From the NCBI GenBank assembly GCA_025359685.1, contig JANYEY010000085.1, positions 1-38,723 of the forward strand: DNA of 38,723 bases, read 5' to 3'. Each line of letters begins with the position of its first letter. Position 1 is the first letter of the stretch. Shown here one piece after another: positions 1 through 7,328 of this stretch. Source of the stretch: Sphingomonadaceae bacterium. GTDB taxonomy: Bacteria; Pseudomonadota; Alphaproteobacteria; Sphingomonadales; Sphingomonadaceae. The position numbers were made by a program, and so were the translations under genes. The notes beneath the pieces are model-generated. The model had not been told where the DNA came from. It did not search any database and saw only the letters and a list, made by a program, of their open reading frames with translations.

Positions 1-153
1 CTGCTCGGGCACGTCGTTGTGCCCGTCCCACACCGGCGCTGCGGCCAGTGCGGCCAGCGCGACCTGCTCGGGCGTGCGCGCCGGGGCAGCGGGAAGCGAG
101 GCCGAGAGCGCAAGGCTGGAAACGGCGGCAAGCGGCAGCAGAAAACGGCGCAT
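1..153 (-). CDS. Membrane dipeptidase (peptidase M19), N-terminal fragment
   Basis: Only the first 51 residues lie in the window; the gene runs off the left edge. They form a signal peptide (MRRFLLPLAAV start, hydrophobic to about residue 20, Ala-rich cleavage region near 22-25). The motif DGHNDVPEQ follows at residues 43-51. In renal-dipeptidase-type M19 enzymes the His and second Asp of DGHND bind the binuclear zinc centre, so this is probably an exported zinc dipeptidase or related amidohydrolase. The start is the ATG at 153; a GTG directly upstream (156) is in frame and possible. The call rests on one motif plus the signal peptide, so the family is likely but the substrate is unknown. Confidence 0.7.
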   Translation of the reverse strand, partial: MRRFLLPLAAVSSLALSASLPAAPARTPEQVALAALAAAPVWDGHNDVPEQ

Positions 154-281
154 CACGAACTATCCCTCAATTGCAGATTTAGCCGCAGCCTAGCGGGCCA
201 CACCGCGAAGGCCAAGGCGCATCGCGGAACCTGCAGGCCTTGGCGCGCGTTATGTCAAAGAACATGATTGGGACAAAAGAC

Positions 282-488
282 ATGGAACGCCAGAGCAATG
301 AAGTTCACCTCGATACCGAAGAGGCCCGCGGCGGCAAAACCGGGGTGGGCGTGCGCTATGTGCTCACGCTGACTCTGGCCCTGATAATTGTGGCATTTGC
401 CGCGCTGTGGCTGATGGGCTCGGGCGCGCCGGGGCAATCGGGGCAAGCCCCGCCGTCGGGCGTCGCACCCGAAACATCACCCAGCTAG
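282..488 (+). CDS. Small single-pass membrane protein, unknown function
   Basis: This is a 68-residue protein with an acidic, hydrophilic N-terminus (MERQSNEVHLDTEEA), one predicted membrane helix at about residues 24-45 (YVLTLTLALIIVAFAALWLM), and a Gly/Pro/Ser-rich tail. The charge pattern around the helix does not settle orientation. An upstream in-frame ATG at 252 is possible. I prefer 282 because the downstream sequence has a coherent soluble-then-helix layout, although neither start has a convincing Shine-Dalgarno. I do not recognise a family. Confidence 0.5.
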   Translation: MERQSNEVHLDTEEARGGKTGVGVRYVLTLTLALIIVAFAALWLMGSGAPGQSGQAPPSGVAPETSPS

Positions 489-563
489 TTCACCGTGCGG
501 CAGTTTATGGTGCCGCGTGGTGGGGACAAGCCGTAGCGAGCAGTTTGCACACGGCGCAATTCC

Positions 564-1337
564 ATGCAGACGGTTCTGCCCATGCACTTGCTGTCCGATC
601 CGCTCACCCTCGCGCTCGCCATTATTGCGGTGGTGGTGCTGGGGCTGGCCAAGGGCGGCTTTTCCGGGCTGGGCGCGCTTGCCACCCCGCTGCTCGCGCT
701 GGCGCTGCCCCCGGTAACCGCCGCGGCGATGCTGCTGCCGATCCTGCTGGTCCAGGATGTGGTCAGCGTCTGGTCGTTTCGCAAAAGCTGGAGCGGCTGG
801 ATCATCGCCTGGATGCTGCCCGGGGCGGCGCTGGGCGTGGCACTGGCGGCGCTGTTCGCAGCATCGGTGCCCGAAGCGCGCGTTCTGCTGCTGCTTGGCG
901 CGATCACTGCGGCCTTTGGCGCTTACCGGCTTTGGGCCGAGCGCGGCGGACGGATCGTCGCACCGTCCAGCTCACCGGGCTGGGTCGGTACCCTGTTCGG
1001 GATCGCCACCGGGTTCACCAGCCAGATCGCCCATGCCGGCGGTCCGCCGTTCCAGATGTGGGTCACCCCGCGCAAGCTGCCGCATCAAACCTTCGTCGGG
1101 ACCAGCTCGATCACTTTTGCCGCGATCAACTGGATGAAGGTGCCCAGCTACATCGCGCTCGGATCAATGGGGCATGAAGAACTCGTCGCCGCGGGCCTGC
1201 TGATCCCGCTGGCGATCGCCTCGACCTGGGCCGGGGTCTGGCTGATCCGGCGGATCGACAGCGTGCGATTCTATTCGCTGATCTACGCCCTGATGGTGCT
1301 GCTCGGTCTGCGCCTCGTCTGGCAGGGCCTAGCGTAA
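564..1337 (+). CDS. TSUP (TauE/SafE) family membrane permease
   Basis: This 257-residue, strongly hydrophobic protein has about eight membrane segments. It carries the TSUP hallmark near the N-terminus (VLGLAKGGFSGLGA) and the repeat-like motif FTSQIAHAGGPPFQMW in the second half. The Gly-rich loops that define the family lie at about residues 28-40 and 150-166. Family members export or import sulfite, sulfoacetate or other organosulfur and small organic anions, but the substrate cannot be read from sequence. The start could be the ATG at 564 or the one at 582; neither has a strong ribosome binding site. The gene converges on the MFS gene, with only a few bases between the stops. Confidence 0.85.
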   Translation: MQTVLPMHLLSDPLTLALAIIAVVVLGLAKGGFSGLGALATPLLALALPPVTAAAMLLPILLVQDVVSVWSFRKSWSGWIIAWMLPGAALGVALAALFAASVPEARVLLLLGAITAAFGAYRLWAERGGRIVAPSSSPGWVGTLFGIATGFTSQIAHAGGPPFQMWVTPRKLPHQTFVGTSSITFAAINWMKVPSYIALGSMGHEELVAAGLLIPLAIASTWAGVWLIRRIDSVRFYSLIYALMVLLGLRLVWQGLA

Positions 1338-1341
1338 AACG

Positions 1342-2586
1342 TCAGTTTGCGGCGGCAACCTCTGGCTCACGGCGCGGCGTGGTGCGCAGCAGTGCCACCG
1401 CGCCCAAGGTCACCAGCGCGGCAATCGCGAAGGCAATTCCCGGGAAACGGACCGGCGCAGCGGGCGAAGTGAACCACGCCATCGGCTTGACCAGCAGCAC
1501 AGGCGAAATCAGCGCTCCCAGTCCCATGATCATCGCGGCGAGCCCCTGCACTTCGCCTTGCTGGGCTGCCCCGGCGCGGCGCGAGAGCATCGCCATCAGG
1601 CTGGGCTGGACCAGCGATTGCACCGCGATTGCGGCCATCAGCAGCACGGCGACCAAAGTGCTGCCGCACAGCGCATATCCGGCAAAACCCGCCGCCGCGC
1701 CGAGCATGCCGAGCTGCGCTGCGTTGCGCTCGCCCAGCCACTTAACCGCGCGCCCGGTCAGGAACACTTGGCTGAGCGCGATGACTAGGCCGACAGCGGC
1801 AAAACTCAGCCCGATCATCTGGTCGCTCCAGCCCAGCTGGGCGATCGCCCAGAAGCTCCAGGTCAGCGGATAGACCAGGCTGGCGATCTGCCACAGCAGC
1901 AGCACCAGCGCGACGCGGCGCATGCCGGGCGAGGCGGCAGCGGTCTTCCACGCGCCGAACGGATTGGCCCGGGCCAGGCTGAACGGGCGGCGCAGTTCGG
2001 GCTTGAGCGTTTCGGGAAAGGCGAAGAACCCGTAGAGCAAATTTGCCGCTGACAGCGCAAGCGCGGCATAGAACGGCGCCACATCGCCCCATTTGCTGAG
2101 CAAGCCGCCCAGTGCTGGTCCGGCAATGAACCCGATCCCGAAGGCGGCGGAGACCATGCCGAAGCTCTTCGCCCCTTCTTCGGCGCTAGTTATATCGGCG
2201 CCCGCCGCTTGCGCGGGGCCATAGCTGCCGCCGAACAGCCCGGTCAGCACCCGCCCGAAGACTACCATGCCCACGCTCCCAGCGAGCGCCAGCACCAGAT
2301 AGTTTGCCGCCATCCCGGCCAGCGCCACGAGCAGCACCACCCGCCGTCCGAGTGTGTCCGACAGGTTGCCCAGCACCGGCGCAGCGATGAAACTGGCCGC
2401 CGCCATGGCCAGGCTCATCCACGCGCCCGCATCGATCGCCGCATCGAGCGGGAGCGAACCAACCCGCATCAGCAAGCGCGGCAGCACCGGCATGATCAGC
2501 CCGAAACCCATCGAATCGAGCAGGATCGTGAACAGCACGAACCGCATCGTATGGCGGCTTGGTGGGGCGGCCTCGGTCCCGCTCAT
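1342..2586 (-). CDS. MFS exporter, TetA-like
   Basis: This 414-residue transporter has 12 predicted helices. It has the drug/H+ antiporter pattern: a short N-terminus, LLDSMGFGLIMPVLPRLL in helix 1, motif A as GNLSDTLGRRVVLL between helices 2 and 3, and FGRVLTGLFGGSYGPAQAA in the helix 4-5 region. This resembles the TCR/Tet group. That suggests proton-driven efflux of a small molecule; the substrate is not readable. The start is the ATG at 2586, which overlaps the stop of the upstream GNAT reading frame as ATGA. Translation was presumably coupled to that gene, which is now broken. A longer frame up to 2793 exists but encodes GNAT sequence in its own frame, so it is not the transporter's N-terminus. 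Confidence 0.87.
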   Translation of the reverse strand: MSGTEAAPPSRHTMRFVLFTILLDSMGFGLIMPVLPRLLMRVGSLPLDAAIDAGAWMSLAMAAASFIAAPVLGNLSDTLGRRVVLLVALAGMAANYLVLALAGSVGMVVFGRVLTGLFGGSYGPAQAAGADITSAEEGAKSFGMVSAAFGIGFIAGPALGGLLSKWGDVAPFYAALALSAANLLYGFFAFPETLKPELRRPFSLARANPFGAWKTAAASPGMRRVALVLLLWQIASLVYPLTWSFWAIAQLGWSDQMIGLSFAAVGLVIALSQVFLTGRAVKWLGERNAAQLGMLGAAAGFAGYALCGSTLVAVLLMAAIAVQSLVQPSLMAMLSRRAGAAQQGEVQGLAAMIMGLGALISPVLLVKPMAWFTSPAAPVRFPGIAFAIAALVTLGAVALLRTTPRREPEVAAAN

Positions 2587-3177
2587 GCGGCGGGGGCCTG
2601 ATTGGTCATCGTCCAGAAGTGCGGACCGCCTTTCGGGACATCCCATTCGCTCATGACCTCGTACCCGAGCCGCTGGTACAGCCCGACGTTGCTGGGCGTC
2701 GCGGTCTCGAGTACGGCGGGCACGCCGCGCTTCGGCGAGCCCGGCGCGGATAGCGAGGCCGCCCAGTCCCTTGCCCTGGCAGTCCGGCCGCACCCCGGCA
2801 ACGCGGAGGTAATGCTACGCCTCGTCTGGAGGAAGGTGCGCGCGGATCGCATCGTCGAGCCGGATCGCACGCGGGATGTGCAAGCCGAAGATCGGCACGA
2901 AGCGCAGCGCGCCGGGATGCCAGATCGGCTCATGCAAGTGCACCGCGCCGGGAGGGCGCCACAGCGTGACCACCTCCGCCCCCGGCGTGCCGAGCACGAT
3001 CCCGCTCTCCAGGTGCTCAGCGAACATCCAGCGGTAGAGCCGGGTAAGCCGGCGCGGACGGCTCGCCGGCTCGGGCATCATGTAAGCAATCGCCGGATCG
3101 TCCTGGAATGCTGCTGCCAGTGTTGCCACGGCCGCATCGCGGTGCTGCGGCCCAAGCCGGATGATTTCACGGTTCAT
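2583..3177 (-). pseudogene. GNAT N-acetyltransferase, disrupted
   Basis: The N-terminal half (from ATG 3177) is a normal GNAT start with an AFQDDPAIAYMMPEP region and TLWRPPG. It ends at an in-frame TAG (2817-2815) immediately before HYLRVAGVRPDCQGKGLGG, the family's beta4/acetyl-CoA-binding loop (R/Q-x-x-G-x-G). TAG here is one base from TGG, and Trp would fit (DEAWHYL). About 80 bases further on, near 2722-2735, the frame shifts: the conserved tail VPAVLETATPSNVGLYQRLG is in another frame and runs to the TGA at 2585-2583. Two independent lesions make a decayed gene more likely than one reading error. The 3' end still overlaps the MFS start. Confidence 0.8.
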
Positions 3178-3271
3178 CGCGGCATTCCTAACCGTTTTGC
3201 GCGCCGGGTAAATGGCGCGAACTGGCCAAACCCCGCCCAAGCTGCCAAGGGCGGTGGAAAGGAGCAGCTCC

Positions 3272-3580
3272 GTGGCCGATAACGATGACGACTACATCTA
3301 CGACGAAGAGAGCGGCGAATGGCTGCCGGCGAGCGAACTTGCTGCCAAGCGCGATGCCGAGGCTCAGGTCGAAGTCCGCGACGCGGTGGGCAACGTGCTG
3401 GCCGATGGCGACGCGGTGACCCTGATCAAGGACCTCACCGTCAAGGGTGCCGGGCAAACGCTCAAGCAAGGCACCGTGATCCCCTCGATCCGCCTCACTG
3501 GAGATGCGCAAGAGATCGATTGCAAGTACCCCGGGATCAAGGGCCTGGTCTTGCGCGCCGAGTTTGTCCGCAAGCGCTGA
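3272..3580 (+). CDS. PhnA/YjdM-like protein lacking the zinc ribbon
   Basis: The 102-residue product matches the C-terminal domain of E. coli YjdM (PhnA): VRDAVGNVLADGDAVTLIKD, LTVKGAGQTLKQGT and LVLRAEFVRKR follow the family order. The family's N-terminal zinc ribbon (two Cys pairs) is absent. It is replaced by an acidic stretch (DNDDDYIYDEESGEWLP), and the only Cys is in IDCKYPG. The start is GTG 3272, supported by AAAGGAG 7-8 bases upstream; an ATG-less extension to 3212 has no such site. Despite its name, YjdM has no established role in phosphonate breakdown. The gene sits 4 bases before the DUF188 gene and is probably co-transcribed with it. Confidence 0.8.
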   Translation: MADNDDDYIYDEESGEWLPASELAAKRDAEAQVEVRDAVGNVLADGDAVTLIKDLTVKGAGQTLKQGTVIPSIRLTGDAQEIDCKYPGIKGLVLRAEFVRKR

Positions 3581-3584
3581 GCCA

Positions 3585-4046
3585 ATGGCCCTCAGGATCC
3601 TGGTCGATGCCGACGCCTGCCCGGTCAAGGACGAGACTTACAAGGTCGCGCTGCGTCACGGCGCCGGCGTTATCGTGGTCGCCAACATGGCGCTGCGGAT
3701 CCCGCCGCATCCCTTGATCAGCCGGGTCGTCGTCTCGGATGGCTTTGATGCCGCCGATGACTGGATCGCCGGGCAAGCGGACGCCGCCACGGTGGTGATC
3801 ACCGGTGATATCCTGCTCGCCGAACGCTGCCTCAAGGCAGGCGCAACCGTGATCGCGCACACCGGTAAGCCCTTCACGCACGCCTCGATCGGCAGCGCCA
3901 TCGCCACCCGGGCGATCATGGCTGACCTGCGCGCCGGAGCCGACGGGATCACCGGCGGCCCGGCCCCGTTTGCCAAGGCCGACCGCTCGCGGTTCCTCTC
4001 GGCGCTTGATGAAGCGCTGGTCCGGCTGGCGCGCAGTCATCGCTAA
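3585..4046 (+). CDS. YaiI/YqxD family protein (DUF188, UPF0178)
   Basis: This 153-residue protein shows the family signatures in order: ILVDADACPVKDE at the N-terminus, a VVSDGFDAADDWI segment, VITGDILLAERCL, and a C-terminal TGGPAPF followed by a DRSRFLSALD helix. The conserved Asp-rich pockets (DADACP, GDILLA) suggest a metal-dependent, PIN-like fold. The biochemical role is unknown in the family. The start is the ATG at 3585, 4 bases after the PhnA-like stop, so the two form a short operon. The length is typical. Confidence 0.9.
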   Translation: MALRILVDADACPVKDETYKVALRHGAGVIVVANMALRIPPHPLISRVVVSDGFDAADDWIAGQADAATVVITGDILLAERCLKAGATVIAHTGKPFTHASIGSAIATRAIMADLRAGADGITGGPAPFAKADRSRFLSALDEALVRLARSHR

Positions 4047-4114
4047 TCGTTCGACAAAGCGGGCCCGGCGGCCCAGACATGGGGCCCGGGCATTCCGCCT
4101 GGACGGAGCGTGTC

Positions 4115-4234
4115 ATGGCCAAAAGCCAGAAGAAATCGAACAAGGAAGTGCGCAAACCAAAGGCCGAGAAGCCCAAGAAGCTTAACGCCTCGGCCCCCTC
4201 GCTCAAGGGCACCGTGGCCAGCGACAAGAAGTAA
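4115..4234 (+). CDS. 39-residue lysine-rich small protein
   Basis: This short frame starts at ATG 4115 with GGAG six bases upstream (4105-4108). It encodes a very basic, hydrophilic peptide (MAKSQKKSNKEVRKPKAEKP, then a Ser/Ala-rich C-terminus) ending at 4234. Lysine codons dominate, which differs sharply from the Ala/Arg/Gly-rich shadow frames expected by chance in this DNA, and the ribosome binding site is good. I infer a real small protein, possibly nucleic-acid binding by charge alone. No function is known. It lies between the DUF188 gene and the DoxX-like gene on the same strand. Confidence 0.6.
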   Translation: MAKSQKKSNKEVRKPKAEKPKKLNASAPSLKGTVASDKK

Positions 4235-4240
4235 CGCCGC

Positions 4241-4675
4241 TTGCTCGAAACTCTGCTGGCCCCACCCGCGCCGCAATCGATCCCGCGCATGGTGCTGCGC
4301 TGGCTGCTCGCGCTCGGCTACCTGGTCGCCGGAATAGCGCACTTGCGCAGCCCGGCCGGGTTCCTGCAGATCACCCCCAGCTGGGTCCCCTGGCCCGCCA
4401 CAGTCATCGCGCTGACCGGCCTCGCCGAGCTTGCCGGAGCTACTGCGCTCGCTGCAATCCCGCGGCTGCGCAAGGCAGCGGGGATCGGCCTTGCGGCCTA
4501 TGCAGTCTGCGTCTTCCCGGCCAACATCAACCACGCCTTTGCCCATATCGCGATCGGCGGAACCCCGCTCGGCTGGTGGTACCACGCCCCGCGGCTTGCG
4601 CTGCAGCCGGTGCTGGTCTGGCTCGCGCTGTGGACCGGCGGCTCTACCGACTGGCCGTTTCGCTCTCGGGTGTGA
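4241..4675 (+). CDS. DoxX-like small membrane protein
   Basis: This protein of up to 144 residues has four predicted helices and the DoxX/DoxD-like layout: LLALGYLVAGIAHL in helix 1 followed by SPAGFLQITPSWVP, then LTGLAELAGATAL in helix 2, and a C-terminal WWYHAPRLALQPVLVWLALW. Families of this type are linked to quinone- or thiol-related redox functions or are uncharacterised; no specific role can be given. The longest frame begins with TTG 4241, six bases after the small basic gene. An internal ATG at 4289 would still keep helix 1 and may be the true start. The 3' end overlaps the convergent gene ending at 4644. Confidence 0.65.
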   Translation: MLETLLAPPAPQSIPRMVLRWLLALGYLVAGIAHLRSPAGFLQITPSWVPWPATVIALTGLAELAGATALAAIPRLRKAAGIGLAAYAVCVFPANINHAFAHIAIGGTPLGWWYHAPRLALQPVLVWLALWTGGSTDWPFRSRV

Positions 4676-5084
4676 GCTTGACCGGCTCGCTCGCGCCCTT
4701 CCAGAAGAACAGCAGGTAGCCGGTCACGCCAATCAGGACCCACAGCGAAGCGTTCTGGAACAGCGCCACCAGATGAAATAGCCAGCTATCCTGCAAAGCC
4801 AGCAGGTTAGCCGTAAACTGACTGCGTTGGCCCGGCGGGATCGCCTGCAGCGCGGCCAGCGCGGTACCTTTGACGTTGGCTTGCAACAGCATCAGGCCGA
4901 TAAAGGTCAGCATTCCCAGCAAGTAAAAGCCAAATGCGGCAATGCGGAACGCCAGGCGCGCACGGTGGAGGAAATACCAGACCGCCACCACCATCGCGAA
5001 ATTGATCGAGATGATCTGGCCGAACAGGCTGCCGTACTGCTCCTGTACTTGCTGGATCAAGCGAACGAGCTCGATTTCGGTCAT
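4644..5084 (-). CDS. Membrane protein of unknown function, second of a pair
   Basis: This 146-residue protein starts at ATG 5084 with MTEIELVRLIQQVQEQYGSL, a short amphipathic N-terminus. Four hydrophobic segments follow (around IISINFAMVVAVWYFL, IAAFGFYLLGMLTFIGLML, LLALQDSWLFHLVALF and ASLWVLIGVTGYLLFF), then a charged C-terminal tail. I do not recognise the family. The start overlaps the stop of the upstream membrane-protein gene as ATGA, so the two are translationally coupled and probably act together. The 3' end overlaps the convergent DoxX-like gene by about 30 bases. Confidence 0.7.
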   Translation of the reverse strand: MTEIELVRLIQQVQEQYGSLFGQIISINFAMVVAVWYFLHRARLAFRIAAFGFYLLGMLTFIGLMLLQANVKGTALAALQAIPPGQRSQFTANLLALQDSWLFHLVALFQNASLWVLIGVTGYLLFFWKGASEPVKLTPESETASR

Positions 5085-5434
5085 GCGCTTGCTCCTTGCC
5101 GGCCCCGGGTCAGCAGGAACGCCACAAAGCCGAGCGTGAACAGCGCGTCTCCTGCCAGCACGAACCCGGTTCCGGGCATCGCGGTACCGGCGCGGACTTG
5201 CGGCCCGACCATTGCGATCACCCCCAGCTTGCCCACGACCCCGGCCCACAGCACGGGTGCAAAGCGCAGCGGGTCGCTTGCCGCAGCCCCGTAGACCAGT
5301 CCGAAACAGGCGACCAGCAGCCCGACCACATGACCGTTTGTGTCACCCGGACCAAGCAGCGCCAAGCCGCCGATCACCAGGTTGTATAGCGCCGCCAGCG
5401 CCAGCATCGCCCGCCACCCCATTAGTCCCGTCAT
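5081..5434 (-). CDS. Small four-helix membrane protein, unknown function
   Basis: This 117-residue protein starts at ATG 5434 (MTGLMGWRAMLALAALYNL). It has four predicted helices and short Gly-rich loops (LLGPGDTNGHVVGLL, FGLVYGAAASDPLRF), ending in a basic tail. Such proteins are usually annotated as hypothetical or DoxX/SURF-like membrane proteins, and I cannot assign a function. It is the first gene of a two-gene leftward unit with the 4644-5084 gene (ATGA overlap). It is divergent from the exported protein at 5537, so the 100 bases between must hold both promoters. Confidence 0.7.
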   Translation of the reverse strand: MTGLMGWRAMLALAALYNLVIGGLALLGPGDTNGHVVGLLVACFGLVYGAAASDPLRFAPVLWAGVVGKLGVIAMVGPQVRAGTAMPGTGFVLAGDALFTLGFVAFLLTRGRQGASA

Positions 5435-5536
5435 CGCCCCGTCCTTACCGACCGTTGTCTCCGGGGCAAATCCTAGGCGGCAGAGCGAAGCGGTCAAGCC
5501 GCGGAACCAAAGCGCCGCCGCCCCGTTGACCTTGCG

Positions 5537-5935
5537 ATGCGCCAGCTAGTGCCTCTCGCCACTTTTGCCTGCACCGGCATCGCGCTCGGTGCGGCCATCG
5601 CGTGGACCGTGCCGACTGAGCCGCGCGCCGCCCGCAATTCTGAGCTCGAGCGGCTGAGCCAGGTTCATGTCGTGGTCTATCCTGGTGCCGACCAGACCAG
5701 TGTCGGCCCCGATTCCTACCCGGTTACCTATTCGCCGCAGTGGCTGGCAGTGGCCGAGCAGGCCGAGCGTGAGCGTCAGGCGAAGTGGGCGCTGCCCGAT
5801 CCCGGCCCGCCGCTCGCTTATGACCAACCGCCGCCCGATCGTGATCTTGCGGTGCAAAGGGCCGGGATCGGGGCGCAGGACGATTCCGCCGACACCCTGC
5901 CCGAACCCGAGGCGGGCGGCCCGCCGCCAACCTGA
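5537..5935 (+). CDS. Exported or membrane-anchored hypothetical protein
   Basis: This 132-residue protein has an N-terminal hydrophobic segment (MRQLVPLATFACTGIALGAA, to about residue 24) that could be a signal peptide or a membrane anchor. A polar domain follows (HVVVYPGADQTSVGP region), with a Pro/Asp/Gly-rich, probably disordered C-terminus (PEPEAGGPPPT). No family is recognised. The start ATG has no strong Shine-Dalgarno. A hairpin terminator follows the gene at 5970-5998. Confidence 0.55.
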   Translation: MRQLVPLATFACTGIALGAAIAWTVPTEPRAARNSELERLSQVHVVVYPGADQTSVGPDSYPVTYSPQWLAVAEQAERERQAKWALPDPGPPLAYDQPPPDRDLAVQRAGIGAQDDSADTLPEPEAGGPPPT

Positions 5936-5939
5936 CTGC

Positions 5940-5968
5940 CCCAGACAAAGCAGGCCCAGACAAAGCAG
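5940..5968. repeat. Two spaced direct repeats before a hairpin
   Basis: The 14-base sequence CCCAGACAAAGCAG occurs at 5940-5953 and again at 5955-5968, one base apart. It lies between the stop of the exported-protein gene and the hairpin at 5970. Possible explanations are a small tandem duplication or a protein-binding repeat. Confidence 0.6.
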
Positions 5969-5969
5969 C

Positions 5970-5998
5970 GAGGGAGGCCGCAATGTGCGACCTCCCTC
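5970..5998. terminator. Hairpin between convergent genes
   Basis: GAGGGAGG (5970-5977) pairs with CCTCCCTC (5991-5998), and the inner CGC/GCG extends the stem past one mismatch. It lies between the rightward gene ending at 5935 and the leftward lipoprotein gene ending at 6023, so it can serve both strands. There is no long T-run on either side, so it may act as a stabilising or Rho-assisted terminator. Confidence 0.55.
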
Positions 5999-6022
5999 AC
6001 CGTGCGACCCTGAGGGTTCAGC

Positions 6023-6463
6023 CTAACGGCAGCGCGTATTCGAAGAGATCGACGCGCCCACTGCGGCACCGCCGATTGCACCCAGAATGGTGCCAAGCGT
6101 CTTCGAATCGCCTGGGGCGATGATGTTGCCCAGTACACCGCCTGCGGCAGCGCCGACGATCAGCCCGGTGGTACCGTCGCTGCGGCGGCAGTAATACTGG
6201 CCGTTCTGACCGCGATAGACCCGGTCGTTCTGGCTCAGGCGCCGCTCACGATAACGGCGATCGGTCTTGTAATAGTTGTCGGCGTAGTAGCCGTTATAGT
6301 GTGGATCGGGGTTGTTGTAATCGTACTGGCCATACTGGTTGTACGACTGGCTATCGTAATAGCCCCAGGCGTTCTGGTCGTTGTAGTTGTCGCGGCCATA
6401 GGTCGCGCAGCCCGAAAGCATGCCTGCCGCGGCCAGCGCGGGGAGGAGGAATTTGGCGGACAT
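6023..6463 (-). CDS. Outer-membrane lipoprotein with glycine-zipper domain
   Basis: This 146-residue protein has a lipoprotein signal (MSAKFLLPALAAAGMLSGC, lipobox LSGC with Cys19). A long Tyr/Asn/Asp/Gln-rich region follows (residues about 22-75, with repeated YNQYGQYDYN-like stretches). The C-terminus is a glycine-zipper two-helix domain (GLIVGAAAGGVLGNIIAPG, then TILGAIGGAAVGASI) of the Rick_17kDa/SlyB type. These lipoproteins associate with the outer membrane and often respond to envelope stress. The start ATG 6463 has AAGGAG 9-10 bases upstream. The Tyr-rich low-complexity insert is the unusual part. A hairpin lies beyond its stop. Confidence 0.82.
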   Translation of the reverse strand: MSAKFLLPALAAAGMLSGCATYGRDNYNDQNAWGYYDSQSYNQYGQYDYNNPDPHYNGYYADNYYKTDRRYRERRLSQNDRVYRGQNGQYYCRRSDGTTGLIVGAAAGGVLGNIIAPGDSKTLGTILGAIGGAAVGASISSNTRCR

Positions 6464-6496
6464 CGGATACGTCTCCTTAAGGCCGCCCCATCACCT

Positions 6497-6533
6497 AACG
6501 CGCCAGATGCCCGGTTGTTCCCTGGCCAGCGTT
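6497..6533. repeat. Imperfect inverted repeat between two leftward genes
   Basis: AACGCGCCAG (6497-6506) is complementary to CTGGCcaGCGTT (6522-6533) apart from a two-base bulge. It lies after the stop of the DUF3833-like gene (6541) and before the lipoprotein start (6463). There is no T-run, so it may be a weak terminator or an mRNA-stabilising hairpin. Confidence 0.35.
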
Positions 6534-6540
6534 TGGTGCC

Positions 6541-7074
6541 CTAACGCTTGGTGATGGTCTCATTGAGGCTCGCCACGCTCATCCCCCACTTGCGCACGGT
6601 CGAGACATTGTGCCCCGTGCGCCCGCCCGGATCGATGGTCAGGGTCGATTCCACCTTCATGCCGTTGATCATCGTGTACCTGATCAGCAAGCGATTGCCC
6701 GCGACGTCGATCGTCACCGGGCCCTTGCCGTCGCTGATCGTCCCGCCAAAGTGCCCAGGTGAGATCTGGTGCAACTGCCACTGGCGGACCTGCGGCTTGT
6801 CCCCCGCGACGGTCATGGTCTGGTCAAGCACGAACTGGCCATTGCCGCGAAACGCGCCAAAACCGGTCACATGCGTTGCCTTGGCCGAGGAGAACGCCTG
6901 CTTGAGCGAGCCTGAACTTTCGGTCGCGCCGGTGAAGAAGGTGATCGGATCGAACGAGGGCTGAGGCCCGGCCGTGGCGCTCGAACCGGCGCCAAGCACT
7001 GCGGCGAGCAACATGGCAGCGCGCCAGCGTGAGACAATTCGGCGCGGCGATGCGCGCAAGGTTGTTTCAGTCAT
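6541..7074 (-). CDS. Exported protein, DUF3833-like
   Basis: The 177-residue product has a basic N-terminus and a hydrophobic signal segment (WRAAMLLAAVLGAGSSATAG, about residues 18-37). Then comes DPITFFTGATESSG and a beta-rich domain with GFGAFRGNGQFVLDQTM, WQLHQISPGHFGGTISD, LIRYTM and a C-terminal VRKWGMSVASLNETI. This order resembles the DUF3833 family (putative lipoprotein or periplasmic proteins of unknown function), but there is no lipobox. The match is from memory of the pattern and is moderate. The start ATG 7074 is chosen because upstream residues in the same frame are Arg/Ala/Gly shadow sequence. Confidence 0.6.
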   Translation of the reverse strand: MTETTLRASPRRIVSRWRAAMLLAAVLGAGSSATAGPQPSFDPITFFTGATESSGSLKQAFSSAKATHVTGFGAFRGNGQFVLDQTMTVAGDKPQVRQWQLHQISPGHFGGTISDGKGPVTIDVAGNRLLIRYTMINGMKVESTLTIDPGGRTGHNVSTVRKWGMSVASLNETITKR

Positions 7075-7182
7075 TCTGCGTCCCGATCTTGTGTTTTGTG
7101 CCCGGGCCGTAGCAGATCGCGGATGCCAATGCGCGCATTTCCGGTCGGCCGTGCCGCCCCGCACTGACCGCGCCGGCCCTTG

Positions 7183-7209
7183 CTTGGACCGCTTGGACCA
7201 CAGTCCAAG
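7183..7209. repeat. Direct plus inverted repeat in intergenic region
   Basis: CTTGGACC occurs at 7183-7190 and 7192-7199. The second copy forms a perfect hairpin with GTCCAAG (7203-7209; arms of seven, loop CACA). It lies about 110 bases upstream of the DUF3833-like gene and downstream of the YciI-like gene, both leftward. No T-run follows, so an operator or processing site is as likely as a terminator. Confidence 0.4.
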
Positions 7210-7328
7210 GCAAAATAAATTCCCTTCGCGCGCCGCGCTGCAAATGGCGGGAGCGGCGTTGATCGGTGAACCTGCATCAGCAAGGATAAGGCACAGATCG
7301 GCCAAGTAGGAAAACGGATTTGCGCGCG

